In this document: positions 1 through 5,575 of the stretch, one piece after another
Layout of the letters: every line of letters starts with the position of its first letter
How positions within the stretch are numbered: position 1 is the first letter of the stretch
DNA from: Clostridiales bacterium
Lineage (GTDB): Bacteria > Bacillota_A > Clostridia > Oscillospirales > Oscillospiraceae
Reading direction: 5' to 3'
Assembly (NCBI GenBank): GCA_022777455.1
Contig: JALFGI010000273.1
Span: 1-5,575 of the forward strand
Length of the DNA: 5,575 nt
Position numbers and translations under genes: made by a program
Notes under the pieces: generated by a model
Database searches by the model: none
What the model was told of the DNA's origin: nothing
The model's input: only the letters and a program-made list of their open reading frames with translations

Positions 1-6
1 AGGAGG
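1..6 (+). promoter_or_regulatory. Ribosome binding site of the zinc-ribbon membrane protein gene
   Basis: AGGAGG is a full match to the anti-Shine-Dalgarno complement. It sits 7 bases before the ATG at 14 and fixes that start. The window begins here, so the promoter of the whole unit is not visible. Confidence 0.85.
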
Positions 7-13
7 AAAGAAG

Positions 14-910
14 ATGTTTTGTCAGAATTGTGGAAGAGAAATTTCGGATCAGGCTAAATTTTGCAATTATTGCGGAGCGCCGGTGAACGCTGCGCGGCAG
101 CAAACCGCGTCGAAAGCCCACGAAGTGACGCCGGAGAAGCCCAAGAAGAAGGGGAAAGCAGGCAGCACCATTGTGACCATCCTTGTCGCGCTGGTTGTTT
201 ATTTTGGTGTGAGAGCCATCACGGAGAATGTACTCACCAATAAGAATAAGCCTGTCAGTACTCCCCAGCAATCCCAGGGGATCATTGAAGTGACCGGGGA
301 CGTGTCCACTAAGAATAAGCCTGTCAGTACTCCCCAGCAATCCCAGGGGATCATTGAAGTGACCGGGGACGTGTCCGCTGCCATGTCCTCCTGCATGTAT
401 GGCGGACTCTATCAGAATGGCACCCTGCAATACGGCATGACGAAGCTGACTGTGCCGGGGTATTCTCTTTTGCCTGGGGAAGGCGACGAGCGGGACTGGC
501 TGATTTCCGAAAACAGCACATGCTTGCTGGCAGCTTACAAGCAGAACGAAATTATGGGCGTTTCCTACAATGCAAGCACCGAAGCTACTCTGCTGGAATC
601 GTTCCGGAATACCTATGGCAGTGCCGAGATGATTGATTACAGAAAAACGGAGGTCAACGGGTTCCCGGTGATTCGATATATCGTTGCATACACGGATAGC
701 GATGTATATCTGTATGAGGGCGGCCTGATTGTATTTCCCAGCGAGACAACGAAGGAAACGATTCGGTTATGCATGTTTGCCGATATTGCCAGCGGCGGTT
801 CGGATTCCGATATCAACCCTGTTTTGGACAGCCTGCAGGTTTCCTCCAGCTTTAAGCTGACGTATGACGATACGCAAACGATGGGCCTTAACCGCATTAC
901 CGTAAAGTAA
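14..910 (+). CDS. Zinc-ribbon, single-pass membrane protein with an exported C-terminal domain
   Basis: Seen: residues 1-23 form a treble-clef-type zinc ribbon with C3, C6, C17 and C20 (CxxCG-x10-CxxCG). A Lys/Pro-rich linker (about 30-50) follows, with KPKKKGK at 42-48. One hydrophobic helix spans about 51-68. By the positive-inside rule the ribbon should be cytoplasmic and residues 70-298 outside. Residues 77-121 hold two copies of a 22-residue segment starting KNKPVSTPQQ, separated by T99. The remainder (about 122-298) is a mixed alpha/beta domain that I do not recognise firmly; a PsbP/DcrB-like fold is possible but only a guess. It has three cysteines (C127, C170, C253). Known: short N-terminal zinc ribbons on membrane proteins are common in Firmicutes and their ligands are mostly unknown. 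Start choice: AGGAGG lies 7 bases upstream, and the ribbon begins at residue 3, leaving no room for a later start. The next gene follows after 12 bp. I am sure that it is a gene and of its layout; its function is unknown. Confidence 0.92.
   Translation: MFCQNCGREISDQAKFCNYCGAPVNAARQQTASKAHEVTPEKPKKKGKAGSTIVTILVALVVYFGVRAITENVLTNKNKPVSTPQQSQGIIEVTGDVSTKNKPVSTPQQSQGIIEVTGDVSAAMSSCMYGGLYQNGTLQYGMTKLTVPGYSLLPGEGDERDWLISENSTCLLAAYKQNEIMGVSYNASTEATLLESFRNTYGSAEMIDYRKTEVNGFPVIRYIVAYTDSDVYLYEGGLIVFPSETTKETIRLCMFADIASGGSDSDINPVLDSLQVSSSFKLTYDDTQTMGLNRITVK
241..378 (+). repeat. 69-bp in-frame tandem duplication inside the zinc-ribbon protein gene
   Basis: Two adjacent copies occupy 241-309 and 310-378. 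The first 67 bases of each (241-307 and 310-376) are identical by eye. The only differences are at the unit edge (A308 against G377). The period of 69 bp is 23 codons, so the frame is kept and the protein gains a second copy of a Ser/Gln/Pro-rich stalk just after the membrane helix. Identity at synonymous positions points to a very recent duplication or an assembly artefact. Confidence 0.95.
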
Positions 911-914
911 GGAG
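909..914 (+). promoter_or_regulatory. Ribosome binding site of the multi-pass SHOCT protein gene
   Basis: AAGGAG overlaps the TAA stop of the preceding gene and lies 8 bases before the ATG at 923. Ribosomes ending gene 1 are therefore placed directly on the start of gene 2, which fits co-translation from one mRNA. Confidence 0.75.
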
Positions 915-922
915 AAAGCGCC

Positions 923-2131
923 ATGCGTTTCGTCATTTACAAAAATTCCGTTCTGGCCACGTTTTGCAGTATGTTTGGCGCCGCGTTCATTGCAATGGCG
1001 GTGATGTCGATGATCAGCGGAGAACTTGGGATATTGCCCGGCATTGGCGTGATCGCTGCGGGTCTGGGCTTTATGTGGCTGGGTGATTTCATCAGCACAA
1101 AAAAAGCGGAACGGAAACGGAAAAAGACGCGGCAGACTGCTGCCGCCAATGCCTCGGCTTCCGCGGCAGGCTATGTGCCGCAACAGCAGACCGCCCGTGG
1201 GGCGTATTCTGCTCCCACTTCCGCAGCCTATGGGTCGCCTGCTGTTCCCGCCGCGTCGGGCAGGCCTGTGAACAAAAGTGCTATCTTTGCAGGAGTATTC
1301 TTCCTACTGGGCGCTGTGACGGAATTCTGGGCCTGTAAAAGTCGCAGCTCTTTCACGCTGGGCGGAAATACGACACTAAACAGAGAAAATGTGATGATGA
1401 TCGCCATGGGGCTGCTGATGCTGATTGCGGCTTTCAGAACAAAGCAGATTCAGGAAGTATCCGTGCTGTTTGTGCTTGGATTTTTGGGATTGACATTGGG
1501 CAGCGTCGATGTATTTCTGGTCAAATGGCGTGATTACGCATGGCTTTCGAATAACCCCAACACGCTGTTCCAACGGTCTTCGGAACCGATGTTCAGAGCG
1601 ATCGGCTATTTCGTGATGTCTCTTTTCGCGCTGTTTTCCATGCGGAAAATCAAAAAGCATCTTGGGGGCATCGTTCGGTACCTCTGGATTATCCCCGGGA
1701 TTATTTTGGTTTTGGCCTATACAAAGTTGATCGCCGACAGCGGCGTTCTGATCGCCTGCAGGAGGGTGTTCAATCCGCAATGGATAGGACTCAAGAATAT
1801 TCCCCGGGAGGTTTTGGACGCCGCAGCCCACCTTTTTGTGATTGCCGCTGTGTTTTTCTCCGCCTTCTGCTTCCGGCGCATCAGTTGCCGGCCTGCAGTT
1901 GTTTTTCGGCAGGAAACGTATGCCCAGCCAAACCCGCCGTATGTGCCGCCTGCGCAGCCTCAGCCCGCCCCCCGATATACCGCTCCCGAACCGCCGAAGC
2001 AGCCGGAGCCGGCTCCAAAGGCAAATGGGCAGAATATCGAGGAGCAGATTCAAGCCTGCAAGGATTTGCTGGAATGTGGTCTGCTGACGCAAGCGGAATA
2101 TGAACAGAAAATCCGCGAGCTGACGCGGTAA
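923..2131 (+). CDS. Multi-pass membrane protein with C-terminal SHOCT-like domain
   Basis: Seen: two hydrophobic helices (about 10-32 and 36-58) are followed by a strongly basic stretch (60-71, with KKAERKRKKTR). An Ala/Gln/Pro/Tyr-rich linker (72-117) comes next, then roughly six more hydrophobic segments (about 119-137, 156-172, 179-201, 224-240, 251-273, 299-317). The tail is a Pro/Gln-rich cytoplasmic linker (about 334-370) and a final helical hairpin (about 372-402) with the core LLECGLLTQAEYEQKIREL. That core matches the SHOCT pattern of a helix, a 'G-(I/L)-(I/L)-T-x-x-E-(F/Y)' turn, and a second helix. Known: SHOCT is a short C-terminal module found on many bacterial membrane and PH-like proteins, probably for oligomerisation or partner binding. 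Inferred: a membrane scaffold or channel-like partner of the flanking zinc-ribbon proteins. No catalytic motif is seen. The start is supported by AAGGAG at 8-base spacing. I do not recognise the membrane domain as a named family, and the helix count is by eye. Confidence 0.9.
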   Translation: MRFVIYKNSVLATFCSMFGAAFIAMAVMSMISGELGILPGIGVIAAGLGFMWLGDFISTKKAERKRKKTRQTAAANASASAAGYVPQQQTARGAYSAPTSAAYGSPAVPAASGRPVNKSAIFAGVFFLLGAVTEFWACKSRSSFTLGGNTTLNRENVMMIAMGLLMLIAAFRTKQIQEVSVLFVLGFLGLTLGSVDVFLVKWRDYAWLSNNPNTLFQRSSEPMFRAIGYFVMSLFALFSMRKIKKHLGGIVRYLWIIPGIILVLAYTKLIADSGVLIACRRVFNPQWIGLKNIPREVLDAAAHLFVIAAVFFSAFCFRRISCRPAVVFRQETYAQPNPPYVPPAQPQPAPRYTAPEPPKQPEPAPKANGQNIEEQIQACKDLLECGLLTQAEYEQKIRELTR

Positions 2132-2152
2132 TACGATGGGGGATAAAGTCCA

Positions 2153-3046
2153 ATGAATGAGATTCTGAAAATGCTGAATGAACTGAAGGCGGATGAATTG
2201 GACAAAGTGATCGTGCGTGCCAACATTCTGCTGGAGAAAAAGCGCAAGGAAGAAGCGGAGCAGGAACTGCTTGAAAAGGAGCGGCTGCGGCAGGAAATGA
2301 TCCTGCGGGAGAAAAAGCGCCAGCAGGAGATTGCCGAGCTGCAGCGCAAATTACAGGAATTGCAAAGCCAGAAAACGGAAATCCCTGAAGCGGTGAAGGG
2401 GGACGGCTTCGTTATGCGTGAACCTGCAGCGCCGGCGCAGCCCAAAGCTGCGCCTGTTCCGCCTGTGTCCACGCCGACTTCGGTACAGTCCAAGCCTGCA
2501 CAGATGTATTGCCCCCATTGCGGTCGGCCAAACCCTGCGGGCAGTCAGTTTTGCTCAAACTGCGGTCAGCGGATGAATGTGCCCCGTGCCTCTGCCACGC
2601 CAACCCGCGCGCCGTCGAACCCGGGTGTTTCTCAGGTGCGCTATGCGGATGAATCCATGAAGAAATGGGAAATGCGCCCGGGTGAACAGAGTGTCCGCGG
2701 CAGGCACGAAATCGTATTGCTGCAGCCGAACGGCGGGAAATTTGCCTATCACATGGAAGTGACCAACCAGCGTATTCTTTTCTACCGGGAGAGCGCCGCT
2801 TCGAAGAATGCGGGCATGGTTGCCAGAATGGGCGGCGGACTCGTGGGTTCGATCATCGCGGAAGGCGTTAAGGCTGCCTCCGGATCAGGCCCCAGGCCAT
2901 GGCTGGAAATCCCGTTGGCCGCAGTTTCCCGCTGCGGCGTGCAAAACAAGAAGGAATTTTTCATCGAAGCAGACCAGACCTATGTGCTGAAAAACAAAAA
3001 CTATGAAATGTTCCTGCCGGACATGGTGGTGAAGGCAAAGAGATGA
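2153..3046 (+). CDS. Coiled-coil, zinc-ribbon and PH/GRAM-like domain protein
   Basis: Seen: residues 8-75 are highly charged and rich in Glu, Lys, Arg, Gln and Leu, as in a long coiled coil. An Ala/Pro linker follows (about 90-117). A zinc ribbon lies at 120-138 with C120, C123, C134 and C137, the same CxxCG-x10-CxxCG spacing as gene 1. After a second Pro/Thr/Ala-rich linker comes a beta-rich C-terminal domain (about 173-295). It includes HMEVTNQRILFYRES, the 'x-V-T-N-x-R-(I/L)-(I/L)-F' strand typical of bacterial PH and GRAM-like domains. A Gly-rich stretch (about 221-246, GGGLVGSIIAEG) interrupts it. There is no signal peptide or clear membrane helix, so it is probably cytoplasmic and possibly membrane-associated. 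Start: the ATG at 2153 has a G-rich but poor binding site (GGGGG at 2138-2142, 10-base spacing); an ATG at 2136 in another frame closes after six codons. It lies 21 bp after gene 2 and overlaps gene 4 by 4 bp. Domain calls are good; the function is unknown. Confidence 0.9.
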   Translation: MNEILKMLNELKADELDKVIVRANILLEKKRKEEAEQELLEKERLRQEMILREKKRQQEIAELQRKLQELQSQKTEIPEAVKGDGFVMREPAAPAQPKAAPVPPVSTPTSVQSKPAQMYCPHCGRPNPAGSQFCSNCGQRMNVPRASATPTRAPSNPGVSQVRYADESMKKWEMRPGEQSVRGRHEIVLLQPNGGKFAYHMEVTNQRILFYRESAASKNAGMVARMGGGLVGSIIAEGVKAASGSGPRPWLEIPLAAVSRCGVQNKKEFFIEADQTYVLKNKNYEMFLPDMVVKAKR

Positions 3047-5061
3047 GGTGCCTGAATAGGATGAAGAAGATTTGGACCATTCTGCTGTTGCTCTGCTTTG
3101 CGCTCTGCGTGGAAACCTGCGCGGAAGGCTTTGAATTCACCCTTGCGGGCGAGGGAACCGCGGAAAATCCGTACTTGATTGCTTCAGCAGAGGACCTGAT
3201 GCAATTTGCATCGGTCATGAACGATGAAAAGCAGTACATCGACTACTATGACTGTCATTTCCGGCTGGCGGCGGATATCGTCCTGAATGACTGCTCCGAC
3301 TTCGATGGGTGGAGCGAGAATCCCCCGGAGAATGTCTGGACACCCATCGGATATTACCACGGCTTCAAGGGCGTGTTCGACGGTAACGGCCATACGGTCA
3401 GCGGGCTTTACATCGATCAACCCATCACCGAAATCGAATACGACGGATACAGCCAGGTGATGGACAAATTCGGTCTGTTTGGAACGGTTGGCGGTGAAGT
3501 CAAAAACCTGACCATCCAAAATGCCTTTGTTTGTCCGAAGGATGTCCAGCTGGACAAAGGCGAATCGCTCAATGTCGGTATTCTCGCGGGCAGCTCCTCC
3601 GGCGTCATCCGCAACTGCCGCGTGGAGGGCGTTGTCATTTGCGAAGGAGGCGATTGCGGCGGCATTGTGGGCTCCGGCAGCGAGATCATCGATTGCAGCT
3701 TCCAGGGGAAGATCATCGAAAAAGCCGGCGGCAAGGTGAATCACATCGGCGGCATTGCGGGATCCGGCAGCAATATCCGGGGATGCGGCGTTTCCGCGCA
3801 GATCATCTGTGAAGAAATGGAAGATAAGCGGAATCCCCATGCAACCATTGGTGGTATTGCCGGCATCTGCCAGGCCTTCGGCAGGGACGATGTGATTGAG
3901 GACTGTACATTTGACGGCGAGATTATTAGCGGCGACTATGCAGGCGGCATCGTCGGTCTTGCAGGTGCAGGCAGCTTTCAGGATGTAGGCGGCAAAACGA
4001 TCATCCGTAACTGTACCAACAATGGCAGCATCACCGCCATGGAAGACGCAGGCGGCATTGTGGGCATTGCGTTCCGCCCGGGTGACCTGTGTGAAATCCG
4101 GTTGGATGGCTGCATCAACCGCGGTGAGGTCAAGTCTCTGGATACCGAAACCTGCGCTGTGGGCGGTATCGTGGGGCAGATCGATACCGACCATGATGGC
4201 TCAGTAAGCATTGAAAACTGTATCAACGAAACCACGCTTCATGCCCATATGCCCGGCGGCATCGTGGGGCGGATCATGCAGAACACGGGCAATGTCCGTA
4301 TCGAAAAGTGTACCAACAAGGGTACAATCTACGGCGAAAGCACCTATGCTGCCGGCATCCTGTGCCACATTCAGCAGTGGGGCGGCAACTGGAGCATCGT
4401 AATAGACCAGTGCATGAACGAAGGCGATATCCATGCTTCCCGCAATGCCGGTGGCATTGTCTGCTTTGCGTATAGTGTGGGCAATGAGCCTGGCTGCGAG
4501 CTGACCATTTCCAATTGTGCAAACCGCGGCAATCTCCGTTCCGAAGGAACGAATAACTACATGGGAGGCATCCTCGGCGTAGATACACTGGCGTATGTTC
4601 CGGTGAACATCACCGGCTGCACGAACGAGGGCGATCTGGAATACACCAGTGAGGTGCTGGTGAACGCTGAAACCCTGTCGGGCGCGCTGGTCACCCTGTC
4701 CCGCACCTCCGGCGGCATTGTGGGTTATGTGGGCACTGCACCCTATTTCACGCTCAACAGCGGTGAGCGCACCCTGAACAACATCAATGTGGAGGACGCG
4801 TACCTCAGCATTACAAACTGTGCCTCCACTGGGCGATTCATTCACAAGGATGCTCGATTTGCAGACGATGTGTCGGAAGACCTTCTTGAAAAATGGCGGC
4901 TTTCCGGCGTGCAGAACCCGCTGAATTACTTCATCGCTTTGGAAGGCGGCATCCTTGGTACCATTTCGGATCAGGAAGCATACAGCGTGAGCATTGCGGA
5001 CTGCCGTTTTGAAAACATTGAACGGGCCTATGACGACTGGAACCTCCCTCACGATCATTAA
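3043..5061 (+). CDS. Secreted GLUG-motif repeat protein
   Basis: Seen: an N-terminal signal peptide has basic residues (K8, K9) and a hydrophobic core (about 10-22); cleavage is plausible after the TCA at 25-27. Residues 33-60 hold GEGTAENPYLIASAEDL, the usual opening of GLUG and related right-handed beta-helix proteins. WTPIGYYHGFKGVFDGNGHT (99-118) and GLFG (144-147) follow. About twelve repeats then run from 179 to 658, each with GGI(V/A/L)G and a strand ending in 'x-C-x-x-x-G'. No LPXTG, SLH, lipobox or terminal membrane helix is seen; the protein ends DDWNLPHDH, so it looks freely secreted or held by its partners. Known: GLUG repeats occur in surface proteins and some IgA-peptidase-like proteins, and have no enzymatic role of their own. 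Start: the ATG at 3043 overlaps the previous stop (ATGA). The in-frame ATG at 3061 (M7) has GAGGTG at 3045-3050, 10 bases upstream, and gives a more typical MKK signal peptide; it is a serious alternative. Confidence 0.92.
   Translation: MRCLNRMKKIWTILLLLCFALCVETCAEGFEFTLAGEGTAENPYLIASAEDLMQFASVMNDEKQYIDYYDCHFRLAADIVLNDCSDFDGWSENPPENVWTPIGYYHGFKGVFDGNGHTVSGLYIDQPITEIEYDGYSQVMDKFGLFGTVGGEVKNLTIQNAFVCPKDVQLDKGESLNVGILAGSSSGVIRNCRVEGVVICEGGDCGGIVGSGSEIIDCSFQGKIIEKAGGKVNHIGGIAGSGSNIRGCGVSAQIICEEMEDKRNPHATIGGIAGICQAFGRDDVIEDCTFDGEIISGDYAGGIVGLAGAGSFQDVGGKTIIRNCTNNGSITAMEDAGGIVGIAFRPGDLCEIRLDGCINRGEVKSLDTETCAVGGIVGQIDTDHDGSVSIENCINETTLHAHMPGGIVGRIMQNTGNVRIEKCTNKGTIYGESTYAAGILCHIQQWGGNWSIVIDQCMNEGDIHASRNAGGIVCFAYSVGNEPGCELTISNCANRGNLRSEGTNNYMGGILGVDTLAYVPVNITGCTNEGDLEYTSEVLVNAETLSGALVTLSRTSGGIVGYVGTAPYFTLNSGERTLNNINVEDAYLSITNCASTGRFIHKDARFADDVSEDLLEKWRLSGVQNPLNYFIALEGGILGTISDQEAYSVSIADCRFENIERAYDDWNLPHDH
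3045..3050 (+). promoter_or_regulatory. Shine-Dalgarno candidate favouring the alternative start at 3061
   Basis: GAGGTG lies 10 bases before the in-frame ATG at 3061 and overlaps the TGA stop of the PH-like protein gene. For the ATG at 3043 the only candidate is the weaker GAAGG at 3031-3035, 7 bases upstream. Either choice leaves the signal peptide intact. Confidence 0.45.
3577..5016 (+). repeat. GLUG-type protein repeat array
   Basis: Degenerate coding repeats correspond to residues 179-658. Glycine motifs start at residues 206, 236, 270, 301, 337, 374, 405, 470, 508, 557 and 635, with divergent forms at 179 (GILAG) and 437 (AGILC). The DNA has diverged, although GGCGGCATTGTGGG recurs exactly at 3658, 4051 and 4711. 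This is an old protein-level repeat, unlike the fresh duplication in gene 1. The spacing is about 26-40 residues, then widens to 61-67 in the last two units, where longer insertions occur (about 534-556 and 598-632). Confidence 0.85.
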
Positions 5062-5102
5062 CTGCCTTCAAAAAATGCAGGGGCAGGTCCTTCCGTAAAC
5101 AG

Positions 5103-5149
5103 AAAAACCCTCTGAAAGGCAGCTTCAACTGCGTTCAGAGGGCTTTTTT
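5103..5149 (+). terminator. Intrinsic (rho-independent) terminator of the four-gene unit
   Basis: CCCTCTGAA (5108-5116) pairs perfectly with TTCAGAGGG (5134-5142). An inner stem GCAG/CTGC (5119-5122 with 5129-5132) has a six-base loop. The hairpin is followed by C and six T (5144-5149). The run of A at 5103-5107 on the other side means it could also stop transcription from the minus strand. It begins 41 bp after the GLUG gene and separates it from the DUF1697 gene. Confidence 0.92.
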
Positions 5150-5198
5150 GCCTGTCGGCTGCATACCTGAAAGGAATACATATGCGAAAAAACATCTA

Positions 5199-5225
5199 TT
5201 CCCAAGATCTGGTTTGTGGTATCAT
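5199..5225 (+). promoter_or_regulatory. Possible extended -10 promoter for the DUF1697 gene
   Basis: TGGTATCAT (5217-5225) fits the extended -10 form TG-N-TATNNT. A poor -35 candidate, TTCCCA (5199-5204), lies 15 bases before it, which an extended -10 could tolerate. Transcription would start near 5232, leaving about 30 bases of leader that include the ribosome binding site at 5248-5254. The position between terminator and gene is right, but the match is by eye only. Confidence 0.45.
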
Positions 5226-5247
5226 AAAGGAGTCATGAAAAAGCAAT

Positions 5248-5254
5248 GGAGGGG
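5248..5254 (+). promoter_or_regulatory. Ribosome binding site of the DUF1697 gene
   Basis: GGAGGGG lies 9 bases before the ATG at 5264 and supports that start over upstream alternatives, which are in other frames and close before it. Confidence 0.75.
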
Positions 5255-5263
5255 TGCCGGGAT

Positions 5264-5575
5264 ATGAATCGATACATTGCCTTTCTGCGGGGGATCAATA
5301 TCAGCGGAAAAAACAAAATACCGATGGCAGAATTGAAATCCGGGCTTGAAAGGATTGGGTTCCAGGCGGTGAAAACGCACCTGAACAGCGGCAACGTGGT
5401 GTTTTCCGCCTGTCGGGAGGAGCCGACCGTGTTGGCAAGTCGGATTTCTGCCATGATCAAAGAGCGGTTTGCTCTGGATATTCCTGTTTATGTCCTGGAA
5501 AAAGAGGCGCTGGCGGATATTCTGGAGGGCGCGCCTGACTGGTGGGGGACGGAAGACAAGGGAATCTATGACAAT
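5264..5575 (+). CDS. DUF1697 family protein, N-terminal part (cut by window end)
   Basis: Seen: the 104 codons present are open to the window edge with no stop. The start MNRYIAFLRGINISGKNKIP (1-20), then MAELKSGLERIGF (21-33) and THLNSGNVVF (38-47), is the strong signature of DUF1697: 'Y-(I/V)-A-(L/F)-L-R-G-I-N-(V/I)-(G/S)-G' and 'x-(Y/H)-(L/I)-x-S-G-N-V-(V/L)-F'. Known: these are small cytoplasmic proteins of about 180 residues, common in bacteria, with no established biochemical function that I know of. A little over half of the protein is therefore in view. The start is supported by GGAGGGG at 9-base spacing and by the family's usual N-terminus. It sits beyond the terminator and probably belongs to its own transcription unit, unrelated to the membrane cluster. 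Family assignment is confident. Confidence 0.93.
   Translation, partial: MNRYIAFLRGINISGKNKIPMAELKSGLERIGFQAVKTHLNSGNVVFSACREEPTVLASRISAMIKERFALDIPVYVLEKEALADILEGAPDWWGTEDKGIYDN

Noticed and set aside
14..82. Zinc ribbon of gene 1 as a DNA-binding transcription factor domain
   Set aside because: It is fused directly to a membrane helix and an exported domain with no helix-turn-helix or other DNA-binding element, so a membrane-side structural or binding role is more plausible.
241..378. CRISPR-like or mobile-element repeat
   Set aside because: There are only two directly abutting copies with no spacers, in frame within a coding sequence; a tandem duplication explains it.
1376..2092. Minus-strand open frame (238 codons) opposite the SHOCT protein gene
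   Set aside because: Its composition is unlike a real protein (rich in Arg, His and Gln), with no motif; the plus-strand frame explains the region fully.
3061..3126. Lipoprotein signal (Cys near the end of the hydrophobic core of the GLUG protein)
   Set aside because: The residues before the candidate cysteines (FALC, VETC) do not fit the L-(A/S)-(G/A)-C lipobox; an ordinary signal peptidase I site after TCA is more likely.
3184..4194. Long minus-strand open frame (336 codons) opposite the GLUG gene, with another at 4201-5058
   Set aside because: Both are shadows of the repeat gene's codon bias. They lack supported ribosome binding sites and recognisable domains, and the plus strand has a clear signal peptide and motif-rich protein.
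5062..5102. Small gene or RNA between the GLUG gene and the terminator
   Set aside because: The stretch is only 41 bases with no start, ribosome binding site or extra hairpin; it is simply the 3' untranslated end.

Overview
The window looks like chromosomal DNA from a Gram-positive, gut-type anaerobe of the Clostridia (Oscillospirales or a similar order is my guess). The reasons are the moderately GC-rich coding sequence, strong AGGAGG-type ribosome binding sites, closely packed co-directional genes, and the protein families present: N-terminal zinc ribbons on membrane proteins, a SHOCT tail, a bacterial PH-like domain, a secreted GLUG-repeat protein and DUF1697. The taxonomic guess is inference; no marker gene is present.

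Positions 1-5061 hold four tightly spaced plus-strand genes that look like one transcription unit. They are: (1) a zinc ribbon, one membrane helix and an exported domain, 298 aa; (2) a multi-pass membrane protein with a C-terminal SHOCT-like hairpin, 402 aa; (3) a soluble coiled coil, zinc ribbon and PH/GRAM-like protein, 297 aa; (4) a secreted GLUG-repeat protein, 672 aa. The intergenic gaps are 12 bp, 21 bp and a 4-bp ATGA overlap. The unit ends at a clear intrinsic terminator at 5103-5149. Its promoter lies upstream of the window, because the first base is already the ribosome binding site of gene 1.

Positions 5150-5263 hold a possible extended -10 promoter and a chain of two tiny ATGA-overlapping open frames. 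These lead into a DUF1697 gene that starts at 5264 and runs off the right edge. It is probably a separate transcription unit.

My functional reading of the four-gene unit is inference. It places three proteins at or in the cytoplasmic membrane (two with the same CxxC-x10-CxxC zinc ribbon spacing, one with a SHOCT tail) next to a secreted beta-helix-like protein. This resembles an envelope-associated assembly, sensing or export module whose biochemical role is not known to me. The most notable sequence-level oddity is a near-perfect 69-bp in-frame tandem duplication in gene 1, just outside the predicted membrane helix.
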